Shown here one piece after another: positions 56,593 through 64,000 of a DNA stretch of 64,000 nt (its first letter is position 1; each line of letters starts with the position of its first letter). This DNA comes from an uncultured Planctomycetaceae bacterium (GTDB lineage Bacteria > Planctomycetota > Planctomycetia > Pirellulales > Pirellulaceae): assembly GCA_937862885.1 (NCBI GenBank), contig CALMEE010000152.1, forward strand, positions 1-64,000, in the 5' to 3' direction. A program made the position numbers and the translations under genes. Under the pieces are notes generated by a model. That model ran no database searches. It saw nothing but the letters and a program-made list of their open reading frames with translations, and had not been told where the DNA came from.

Positions 56593-57405
56593 CTAGGGAG
56601 AGGAATCACCTGTCGCGATCAAGATGATCGAGCAGACGATCTGCATAACGAAGGCCAGGGCGAGAACGATTGCTAAGATTCGGGGCCAAGACCCCCTCGT
56701 GAACCCATAGTAGATTGCGTAGATAGGAATCAAAAGACTCAATACTCCTTGCACGACCTCGTCCATGAACGCAAAGACAACGATGGTGATATGGCAGGAA
56801 AACGCGATTATCCCCGAAACAACAACGGCGATAACGGCCGGATTGATATCGGCGGGTGTATATTCCATCACCAGCACTACAGCTAAACCAGCCAAGATTA
56901 AGATCCCGGCTACGGCAGCCGCAACAAATGCGATCACAATTGAGTCAGCTCCATCGCCGAAATCCTGCTCTTGAGAAGAGATCGGAGTTTCGGAGATGTC
57001 TTTTTCGGCTTGAGCCAACAATAACTCAGCGTTCGTTTTGCCCTCAAGGCTTGGATCATAGTCTTCACCGTAGTCGATGACGGTTTGCAAGTGTTCGCCA
57101 GTTGCGGTATTGAAGCCGCAATTAACGCAGATAACTGAACTGGCCGACATCACATTGCCGCATGACTGGCATATTGGACCTTGTGGAAGACCTTGAACGC
57201 CCTCTTCATCCAGCAGATCCAGCAACGCTCGGTTAACACTTCGTCCGGAAAGTGAAGCCGATTTACCAGCTTGTACAGCGGCCTTTTCTGGAGCGGATGG
57301 AATTTGCAGAGCTTGCGTACATCGCGGACACTTCACCCGCTTGCCAGCTAATTCATTCTTGGCATTAAATGAGAAACCACATTGGCAAGTTGTTCGGATC
57401 GACAT
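56593..57405 (-). CDS. Zinc-ribbon membrane protein
   Basis: A 270-residue protein starting at ATG 57405. The N-terminus is a planctomycete-type ribbon (CQCGFSFNAKNELAGKRVKCPRC), followed by a second ribbon near residue 75 (CQSCGNVMSASSVICVNCGF). Residues about 130-265 hold four hydrophobic helices (VIAFVAAAVAGILILAGLAV, AVIAVVVSGIIAFSCHITIV, GVLSLLIPIYAIYYGFT, ILAIVLALAFVMQIVCSIIL). The linker is acidic. Such proteins are common in the phylum with no known function; the ribbons may bind zinc and partners. Confidence 0.8.
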   Translation of the reverse strand: MSIRTTCQCGFSFNAKNELAGKRVKCPRCTQALQIPSAPEKAAVQAGKSASLSGRSVNRALLDLLDEEGVQGLPQGPICQSCGNVMSASSVICVNCGFNTATGEHLQTVIDYGEDYDPSLEGKTNAELLLAQAEKDISETPISSQEQDFGDGADSIVIAFVAAAVAGILILAGLAVVLVMEYTPADINPAVIAVVVSGIIAFSCHITIVVFAFMDEVVQGVLSLLIPIYAIYYGFTRGSWPRILAIVLALAFVMQIVCSIILIATGDSSP

Positions 57406-58038
57406 CGTCTTATTTAGTTGACGTTGAGGCACTGAAGCGGTGTTTGAGCGACATCTTCAGATTAGCTAATTGTGCCGTTTAATCAATCTATTCGTTTCAA
57501 CGGCTGAGCGAAAATTTAGGTGCAAAGTCCACTTTTTGCGGTAATGACGGTTTCATGTTCACGATATGGTATCCGTCAATACCAGAATTCTACTTGCAAT
57601 TCGGTACTAGACTAGCCGGGAATTGCCAATTCTCCAATTCTCTTTGCCTAGTCAGGGCGTTTTTGACAACTCCGACACAATACAATCTTGGGGAAATTTG
57701 GTTGTATCGACTCGCCCCGTAGCACGCCAAATCTAACCATCAATTGGCGTCGTCGAGTTGCTGGGGCACCCAGCCATCTGTTTGTGAAATGATTAATGAG
57801 CCAGGTGAAGTCAACTTTAAATCGAAAGGCCCGTGGATTAGAATTCGCATATTGCCTGTAAGCACTCAAGCCACGGGGTTAACCGCCAAAGATGGTTGAG
57901 CTAACGGTTTGACTCAAAGACATTGTCGGACGCGATGCTTACCGCGTTAACATGACTATGTGTGTTGTAAGCAGTCGCCTTGCCAATGTTCGGTTGGCAG
58001 AGTTAACAAGTTTTGGCGTTCGGGGGAGATACTTGGGT
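57406..58038. other. Divergent intergenic region
   Basis: A 633-bp gap between divergent genes. It is AT-rich around 57560-57650 with repeated AATTC and AATTGC words. I saw no RNA gene, terminator or protein-like frame. Confidence 0.4.
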
Positions 58039-59175
58039 ATGCAGTTTCTGGAAAAAATTCTTGCGACGACACGATTTGAATTTATGCGTTTACTGACAGT
58101 TCAACGGCTCGCGTTATCAATGATCATGGCACTTTTTCCACCAGCGATGTTATTCCTGGTCGGCGAAAACACAACTCCCGAAATCGTCCCGTTCTTCATT
58201 TCTGCTTTGGTCTTATTTATTGGATTGTTATCCTTGCTCCTGTGGGCAACGCCAAATGTGCATGGGGAGTTAGAGGCGAAGAGTTGGAGTTACATCACCA
58301 GCCGTCATGGCGGTCGCTTTGCAATCTTATTTGGCAAATATTTGAATGCCATGATATGGACGATAATGGTCAGTTGGACGTCAGCGGCTCTGTGCATCGC
58401 GTTTGCCGAAGGCCTCAGATTGAACGTTTATGTTTATCCCGTGGCTCAAAATAAAAACACCAAAGTACACACATGGGCGAGTGAAGATGACTTGGAGATA
58501 ATCGATCTACAAGATGAGGACGAAGATGAGAGCTTTGTTGAAGAAGTGCGGAGCCGGAGGCATGAGCGGAAATCTGGTTTTGATGAGGATATCGTGCTTC
58601 GAGATCGGGATGCAAACACAGATCTGGAAGAGCGATCTGAGCAAAATGAGAATCAGTCTGACAAGCACGTGGAAACGGTTTCCCCCGCTCCGCCGCCACG
58701 CGATAGATTAGGGGAGAATATTAAAGCGAACCAGAAACGTGAACAAGAAACAGCAGATTACGACACCGCTATGGAATATGCTTCACCCGGCGGTTATTAC
58801 CTGCTCGCATTGACTGGCTTGATTTTGGTTGCTGCTCCATTCTATGCGGCAGTTTTCTCATTGATGGGTGTTTTGTTCTCCAGGAAATCGATGGTGTTCG
58901 GAGCAGCCTATGTGGTCATCAGTGAACTTGTGTTGGCTTCAGTGCCTGCTAACGTAAACAAGTTGACCGGGAGGTACCACTTGACAACCATCGCAAGCGA
59001 ATTTTTCGGCTTCTGGATCCTACCATTGCCCAAAGAGGAATATGAGGCTTTATTTGGTCGAGTTTCTTTTTGGGGAAGCATGGCAACGCTGGTTTCGCTC
59101 ACCCTCATCTTAATGACCGTTGCAGCACTTGTAATTCGGTTTCGAGAATACATAACCAGCGACGAAGCGGGTTAA
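58039..59175 (+). CDS. ABC-2-type transport permease-like protein
   Basis: A 378-residue membrane protein with about six helices. The N-terminal half has LALSMIMALFPPAMLFLV, FFISALVLFIGLLSLLLWA and the motif YITSRHGGRFAILFGKYL found in ABC-2 membrane subunits. Residues about 150-240 form a strongly acidic, charged loop (IIDLQDEDEDESFVEEV, then ERSEQNENQSDKHVETVSP). The C-terminal half has three to four helices. I chose ATG 58039 with GGGGGAGAT upstream, over ATG 57952. No ATPase gene is next to it. Function is unknown. Confidence 0.65.
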   Translation: MQFLEKILATTRFEFMRLLTVQRLALSMIMALFPPAMLFLVGENTTPEIVPFFISALVLFIGLLSLLLWATPNVHGELEAKSWSYITSRHGGRFAILFGKYLNAMIWTIMVSWTSAALCIAFAEGLRLNVYVYPVAQNKNTKVHTWASEDDLEIIDLQDEDEDESFVEEVRSRRHERKSGFDEDIVLRDRDANTDLEERSEQNENQSDKHVETVSPAPPPRDRLGENIKANQKREQETADYDTAMEYASPGGYYLLALTGLILVAAPFYAAVFSLMGVLFSRKSMVFGAAYVVISELVLASVPANVNKLTGRYHLTTIASEFFGFWILPLPKEEYEALFGRVSFWGSMATLVSLTLILMTVAALVIRFREYITSDEAG

Positions 59176-59992
59176 GCCAACGACGGCGCAGAAGAAAATT
59201 GAGGACGCCGACGTCACCTCTGAAACGAAAATGAGCGAACACTCCGTAGACCTGTACTAACGGATAGCAGAAGCCGTGCAAATCGACGCTGCAATTTGTT
59301 AGAACCGGGACTGGCTTTTAAGAATGAATTGTTCGCAAGTTAAAGAACTGGAAACGCAGAAACGCAGAGGGCGCAGAGTAGTGTTGCGTTCGATTTCGAC
59401 GTGTGCTCAGGGCCTCCACGATTGAAAAAAATTGTCGCGCCGATTCAGCCTGAACTGTTGTTTCAGCCCGCGTCGTCAAAAAACGCTTATACATCCTCCA
59501 AGTTTGAGAATTCGCGCAGCGAAGCTCGAATGCGTATGCGTCGTAACCTTGCGACGTGCAGGTATGGCCTCGTCGATTCTCGATGAGGTGCTTTGGAGAA
59601 TGTCGAAAGAGCGCGTGTTGCATTGGCGATCAGCTGTCAACATGGTCGTCTTCCGTCGCGTTTACGTGTTAAGCGACGCATCGCGAAAATGTCCTTTTGC
59701 TAAATGGACGATATTTTCCGCGTTTTTGCTGGCATCTGCTCAGAGTTTCGCTTTGATTTTCCTCGGACACGCATTTCACCAGCTTGCTAAGGTACACGCC
59801 GCAGCATTGACCGATTCAGAATTGCATATAATGGCTGCATTGAATTGGCAAGTTCGGTAGGCGGACTTCTGCCTGTGCGGCTGAGTTTTGGGCAATCCGA
59901 CAAGGCAAACGCTGGCGAGCTTCGCACAATTCTCCGTGAAATGATCAACGATCAACTTGTGAATTGGAAATTCCTTCTGGAACAGGAGAACG
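59176..59992. other. Intergenic region, no supported gene
   Basis: An 817-bp gap. A plus-strand frame of 142 codons (59432-59860) exists but its composition, rich in Arg and Cys with no motif, does not support a gene. Repeats such as GAAACGCAGAAACGCAGAGGGCGCAG (described by its core GAAACGCAG at 59351 and 59359) are short. Confidence 0.4.
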
Positions 59993-61414
59993 ATGAATAC
60001 GACGACCATCTCGCGTCCGACAACTTTGGAGCAATTGATAGATAGCGGCTGGACCTCACGCAGCGTAAAAGCGGAGATCCAGGCGAATTTTGTACGCAAG
60101 CTGGAATCTGGCGATGACTTGTTCCCCGGGATCATTGGCTACGACGATACTGTCATTCCTGAGCTAAATATCGCGCTATTGTCGGGGCATGACCTGCTCT
60201 TTTTGGGTGAAAAGGGACAGGCAAAAAGCAGGTTGATGCGCGCGCTGGTGCAGTTCCTCGACGAGGAAATACCCTACCTCGCTCTACCCGATGTACCCTT
60301 TCATGAAGACCCATTTCGCCCCTTAACGAAAGCGGCAAAAGAGTATTTGGCCAACAACTCGCCTGACCAAGTCCAGATCGCCTGGTGGAAACGCGAAGAT
60401 CGTTATGGCGAACGATTAGCGCCAGGAACAAAATTTGCCGACATCATCGGGGAAATCGATCCAGCGAAACTGATGCGGGGAACTGGAATGTCGGCTGAAG
60501 AAGCCTTGCATTTTGGTTTGATTCCCAGAATGCATCGGGGCATCTTCGCCATTAATGAACTGCCGGAACTCGACGAATTGGTCCAAGTGGGTCTTTTCAA
60601 TATATTGGAAGAAAGGGACGTTCAAATTCGAGGCTATCCGATTCGCTTTGATATCGATGTCATGATCCTGTTCTCCGCAAACCCCTCGACGTATAACCGT
60701 AGCGGAAAGGTCATTCCGCAATTGAAAGACCGCATTGGCTCGATTATTCAAACACACTACCCGCAGGAGCGAGATCTGGGAATCCAAATCTGTGAGCAGG
60801 AGGCGGATATCGAGTTGGCGGGGGAGTACCCAGTGCTTGTCCCTTATTTCATGAAGGAGATTTGTGAAGAGATAACTCTGGCGGCCAGGAAGTCCAAGTA
60901 TGTCGATCACCAATCCGGTGTGAGCGCACGATTCAGCATCGCCAATTATCGCACGATGATCTCAAGCGCGCGACACCGCGGGATCGTATTGGGCGAACGT
61001 CCGGCTGTGCCGCGGATCAGCGACTTAGCTCATTTGTCTGCGTCCGCTCTGGGCAAGTTAGAGTTGGATCTGATGCGCAACCAGCAGATGAAAGAGACTC
61101 AGGTGTTGGATGCAATCGTCGCCCAAGCCGTGGCCAAGGTTTTCCAGGAGTATGTGGATGTGCATGGCCTGCAAGAAATAACCGAAGTCTTCGCAAAAGG
61201 TGTAAAGATTGAAGTTGGCGATATGGTGCCATCGGGGCAATATGCTGAGCGATTGAAACGAATTCCAAAAATTTGGGATGTCGCGTTCCAGGTTAACGCT
61301 GCCGAATGTGAAGCAGTACGAGCGTCCTGCGTTGAATTCATTTTGGCTGGACTTTATTCAATGGACAAGATTTCCCGAGCCCAACGCCACGGTCGAACGA
61401 GTTACGATCTTTGA
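59993..61414 (+). CDS. MoxR/RavA-like AAA+ ATPase
   Basis: A 473-residue AAA+ ATPase. The Walker A is GEKGQAKS (about 72-79), with Ala in place of the usual Gly as in RavA-type proteins (GPPGIAKS). The Walker B region is [21 protein letters not shown] and sensor 1 is FSANPSTYN; a downstream Arg-rich segment, [18 protein letters not shown], fits an arginine finger. RavA-type ATPases form hexamers that remodel substrates with a VWA partner. The start ATG 59993 has AGGAG six to eight bases upstream. The VWA gene follows after 48 bp, so they form one operon. Confidence 0.85.
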   Translation: MNTTTISRPTTLEQLIDSGWTSRSVKAEIQANFVRKLESGDDLFPGIIGYDDTVIPELNIALLSGHDLLFLGEKGQAKSRLMRALVQFLDEEIPYLALPDVPFHEDPFRPLTKAAKEYLANNSPDQVQIAWWKREDRYGERLAPGTKFADIIGEIDPAKLMRGTGMSAEEALHFGLIPRMHRGIFAINELPELDELVQVGLFNILEERDVQIRGYPIRFDIDVMILFSANPSTYNRSGKVIPQLKDRIGSIIQTHYPQERDLGIQICEQEADIELAGEYPVLVPYFMKEICEEITLAARKSKYVDHQSGVSARFSIANYRTMISSARHRGIVLGERPAVPRISDLAHLSASALGKLELDLMRNQQMKETQVLDAIVAQAVAKVFQEYVDVHGLQEITEVFAKGVKIEVGDMVPSGQYAERLKRIPKIWDVAFQVNAAECEAVRASCVEFILAGLYSMDKISRAQRHGRTSYDL

Positions 61415-61462
61415 CCAGCCGAGAAATTCGCACCGGCGTTGCAGGAAAGACTGAGGTGGATT

Positions 61463-63169
61463 ATGAATCGTAATCGAGCGAATAAGCTTGGCGGTATTTT
61501 GCACACGTATCAAAAGTTTGATCCCGCAAAATTTCCGAGCCCCTCGGCGCCGCCACCAGATTTTGTTTCCCCCATATTCGAACAGATGATGGCCTTCGGG
61601 AGATTTCGCCGCCTCAGCGAGGAGGAGTTGGCACGCGCGGTCCGATTGGATCCAAGCCAGTTCTCACAACTCGGTCCAAGTATCGAGATGATCCGTGCGA
61701 TCCTATTGGAACGTCGCCGGCGAATTTTGGAAACGTACGAAACCGATAGTGTAAAGCTCCTTGCGCACAAGGCGTTTCATGAGCCTGCGGCGGCGATACA
61801 GCCTCCGCACAATCGTGCCAAGTTCTATCGCGAAGCCATCATCCAAGAGCAGCTGTATGATTTGGAAAAGCTCTGGTACAGTGTCAGCGATGATGCGAGT
61901 CCGTTTTCCCGATCACTTGTTATCCTTATGGAACATTTGGGGAATAAATACCAAATTGATGAATTAGCCAGCAAGTATGAGTTCACGGGTCCAGAACCGA
62001 TGACGATTGAACTCGCGCTGCAGATCAAAGAGGAACTCGAAAAAATTGACGAGTTGCTGAAACAGCTTGATGAAGCAGAACAGACTGCGCAGATTGCCGT
62101 TATTGATATGGAGTCTTTGGAGCAATTCGTGAATCCATCCGAATTAGCTCCCTTGGATGAAATGAAAAGGCTGATTGAGAATTACGTCCGTGAGCAGGCC
62201 GAACGCCAAGGCTTTGAACACGATGGCAAGCAATTTCAGCTGACCCCGCAAGCCTTGCGGATGTTTCAAGGCAAACTTTTGGAGCGAATTTTTGACAAGC
62301 TCTCCGATGCAAGAACTGGACGGCACCAAAACGCTGTAATTGGCGATGGGGCAATTGAACTCGCCGCGACGAAGCCTTATGAATTCGGAGATTCGGTATC
62401 CCAGATGGACATTCCGCAATCGATGGTAAACGCCATGATTCGCCAAGGGGTTGGCGACTCCATCACATTGGTGCCGCAGGATATCGAAATCCATAAGACG
62501 CGAAATTCGCCCAAATGCGCGACCGTAATAATCATGGACATGAGCGGATCGATGAGGTACGACGGTCAATATATCGATGCGAAGAGAATGGCGCTCGCTT
62601 TGGATGGGTTGATCCGCAAAGAATATCCCGGTGATTTCTTAGCTTTTGTCGAAATGTATACCTTCGGGAAGGTTGTGCCTCCCAGCGAGGTCATTGATCT
62701 CATGCCCAAACCGGTAACTCTGTTTGATCCCGTCGTGCGATTATCGGTCGACATGAGCCGAAACGAGATCAGTGAGCACATGGTGCATCAACACTTCACG
62801 AATATGCAGCACAGTTTAAAACTTGCTCGACAGTTACTCAGCACTCAAAACACGCTGAATCGACAGATCGTTCTCATCACGGATGGTTTGCCCACAGCGC
62901 ATTTTGATGAAACCGTTTTGCATTTGATGTACCCAGCTCATCCAGAGACTGAGGCAGCGACAATGCGGGAAGTTGGGTTGTGTGTTCGCGAGAACATAAC
63001 CATTAATATGTTTCTAGTGCCAAGTTGGTCGCAGTCAGAAGAGGACATCCGATTTGCTTACCGTTTGGCGGAGTCGGCCAAAGGGCGAGTTTTCTTTACG
63101 AACGGCAAGGACTTGGATCGTTTCGTGGTTTGGGACTACTTGACTCGAAAACGCGAGATATTGGGCTAG
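61463..63169 (+). CDS. VWA-domain protein (ViaA-like)
   Basis: A 568-residue protein. Residues about 1-340 are helical and charged (EELARAVRLDPSQFSQLG, KEELEKIDELLKQLDEAEQ). The C-terminal von Willebrand A domain begins ATVIIMDMSGSM (about 355-366) with the metal-ion-dependent adhesion site DMSGS and continues with VLITDGLPT. This order matches ViaA, the partner of RavA. I chose ATG 61463, with GAGGTGG five bases upstream, over TTG 61439. It pairs with the preceding AAA+ ATPase, which probably acts on substrates bound by the VWA domain. Confidence 0.8.
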   Translation: MNRNRANKLGGILHTYQKFDPAKFPSPSAPPPDFVSPIFEQMMAFGRFRRLSEEELARAVRLDPSQFSQLGPSIEMIRAILLERRRRILETYETDSVKLLAHKAFHEPAAAIQPPHNRAKFYREAIIQEQLYDLEKLWYSVSDDASPFSRSLVILMEHLGNKYQIDELASKYEFTGPEPMTIELALQIKEELEKIDELLKQLDEAEQTAQIAVIDMESLEQFVNPSELAPLDEMKRLIENYVREQAERQGFEHDGKQFQLTPQALRMFQGKLLERIFDKLSDARTGRHQNAVIGDGAIELAATKPYEFGDSVSQMDIPQSMVNAMIRQGVGDSITLVPQDIEIHKTRNSPKCATVIIMDMSGSMRYDGQYIDAKRMALALDGLIRKEYPGDFLAFVEMYTFGKVVPPSEVIDLMPKPVTLFDPVVRLSVDMSRNEISEHMVHQHFTNMQHSLKLARQLLSTQNTLNRQIVLITDGLPTAHFDETVLHLMYPAHPETEAATMREVGLCVRENITINMFLVPSWSQSEEDIRFAYRLAESAKGRVFFTNGKDLDRFVVWDYLTRKREILG

Positions 63170-63771
63170 TTCTCGCTCAACGATTGGGGCTGATCAAGGA
63201 ATTCACTCAGTTCCTATCCTCTTTGTGCCAAATTGGCACCCCACAAACGGTGGTGTGCCGCGAGCAACCCACGACTTTGTGCAACCCGCCGCCATCAAAG
63301 TCATATAAACCAACGGCTTTTGAATGAATTCGACTGCCCTTTTGATTTTTGGAATTTTGTTTGGACTGCAGTCGGCACATTTGTGGGTTCGGCGCGCGGA
63401 TTGCAAGGTAGGTGATTAGGTGTCGCGAAACCTGAAATCTTGTCAGTCACGAACCTGAGCCGCGCTGCGTATTGCTGGCCGATTGGGAGGCAAGGTTAGT
63501 TCCTCTTTTTCAAGGCGAGAAACTCGTCCAAGAGAGGTGTGCCCGTCCAAACCGGGTAGATCGTGATCTTCTCAAGTCGGTCTTGATTTCCAGTTGTAGG
63601 TAGATGCATACCTCTACTTTGCTTCGTAAAAGTTGCGAATCAGGACCGAATTCGTTTAGACACCAGACTATCCGATCCCGTAGCGATCAGGTCGTTTTTC
63701 GGACAATTCAAACAGACATGATTCATAATTAACGTTTGTGCAAACTAAGTCATTGCAAGGAGATTACACAC
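63170..63771. other. Intergenic region upstream of groES
   Basis: A 602-bp gap with no protein-like frame. It should hold the groES promoter. I looked for a CIRCE element (TTAGCACTC-N9-GAGTGCTAA) and did not find one, so HrcA control is not supported. A -35/-10 pair near 63705-63735 is possible but weak. Confidence 0.4.
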
Positions 63772-64000
63772 ATGGCAGCAACGGCGACTAAAACAAAAAA
63801 GTCGATTAAGCTCAACCTTCAACCCATTGGCGACCGGATTGTTGTTCGGCGAGACGATTCGGAATCGACAACATCGGGCGGAATTATTCTCCCCGATTCT
63901 GCCAAAGACAAACCAGCCAAAGGAGTCGTGTTGAGTGTTGGCAATGGGAAGCTGTTGAACAATGGAAATCGATCAAAAATGCAACTGTCGATTGGAGACC
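63772..64000 (+). CDS. groES: Co-chaperonin GroES, truncated by the window end
   Basis: The first 76 codons are visible. After a basic leader of about 14 residues (MAATATKTKKSIKL) the fold begins NLQPIGDRIVVRRDD, continues with the mobile loop SESTTSGGIILPDSAKDKPA and GVVLSVGNGKLLNNGNRSKM. GroES forms the heptameric lid of the GroEL folding chamber. ATG 63772 has AAGGAG nine bases upstream. The leader before the conserved core is a little longer than in most bacteria. The gene runs beyond the window, and groEL is expected next. Confidence 0.92.
   Translation, partial: MAATATKTKKSIKLNLQPIGDRIVVRRDDSESTTSGGIILPDSAKDKPAKGVVLSVGNGKLLNNGNRSKMQLSIGD

Noticed and set aside
59432-59860. A 142-codon plus frame in the gap before the AAA+ gene
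   Set aside because: Low-quality composition, no motif and no ribosome site.
63170-63771. A CIRCE operator upstream of groES
   Set aside because: I read both strands for the nine-base arms and found no match.

Overview
The window looks like a chromosome segment of a planctomycete, most likely from the Pirellulales. Reasons: a giant tandem-duplicated UvrA, a BBP7-type outer-membrane beta-barrel protein, a Tat-exported Gfo/Idh/MocA oxidoreductase, a zinc-ribbon membrane protein with the N-terminal Cys pattern common in that phylum, an ECF sigma/DUF6768 pair, many TPR proteins and moderate GC. This is recognition from memory of those families; no database search was possible.

Region 1 (1-14,478) is an eroded accessory island between a tRNA-Pro(CGG) gene and the tmRNA gene ssrA, both on the minus strand. 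It holds mostly broken genes: a DUF2130 gene with an early TAG, a STAND/NB-ARC TPR gene whose P-loop half is deleted, a type I restriction R-subunit tail, a glycosyltransferase with at least three frameshifts and the 3' half of a serine recombinase. Among these sit intact-looking genes: a GmrSD-like (DUF262/DUF1524/RAMA) type IV restriction protein, an ECF sigma factor with a DUF6768 membrane partner, an AbiEi/AbiEii toxin-antitoxin pair, and a small gene coupled to the recombinase remnant. Hairpins with a shared loop motif flank the 3' end of ssrA, and a degenerate 17-bp tandem repeat lies directly upstream of ssrA.

Region 2 (15,108-31,100) is mostly chromosomal housekeeping: an ATP-grasp ligase coupled to a zinc metallopeptidase, a small c-type cytochrome, a candidate structured RNA ending in a strong intrinsic terminator, a cysteine-desulfurase-like enzyme, a YkgJ-type cysteine-cluster protein, the 2,367-residue tandem UvrA with a promoter flanked by an inverted repeat, an unidentified protein and a thioredoxin-fold/TPR secreted protein.

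Region 3 (31,499-46,371) is envelope biology: a GT2 glycosyltransferase overlapping a PMT/ArnT-like transferase, a PAP2 phosphatase, the Tat oxidoreductase, a DoxX-type protein, two adjacent TPR membrane proteins, the BBP7 protein with a clear terminator, an L-2-hydroxyglutarate oxidase-like flavoprotein and a secreted cupredoxin-like protein.

Region 4 (47,034-64,000) holds an SbcD/SbcC (YhaO/YhaN)-like pair whose phosphoesterase has lost metal-ligand motifs, a tightly packed trio (PQQ-propeller membrane protein, SDR lacking catalytic residues, alpha/beta hydrolase), membrane proteins, a RavA/ViaA-like AAA+/von Willebrand A pair, and the start of groES cut by the window end.
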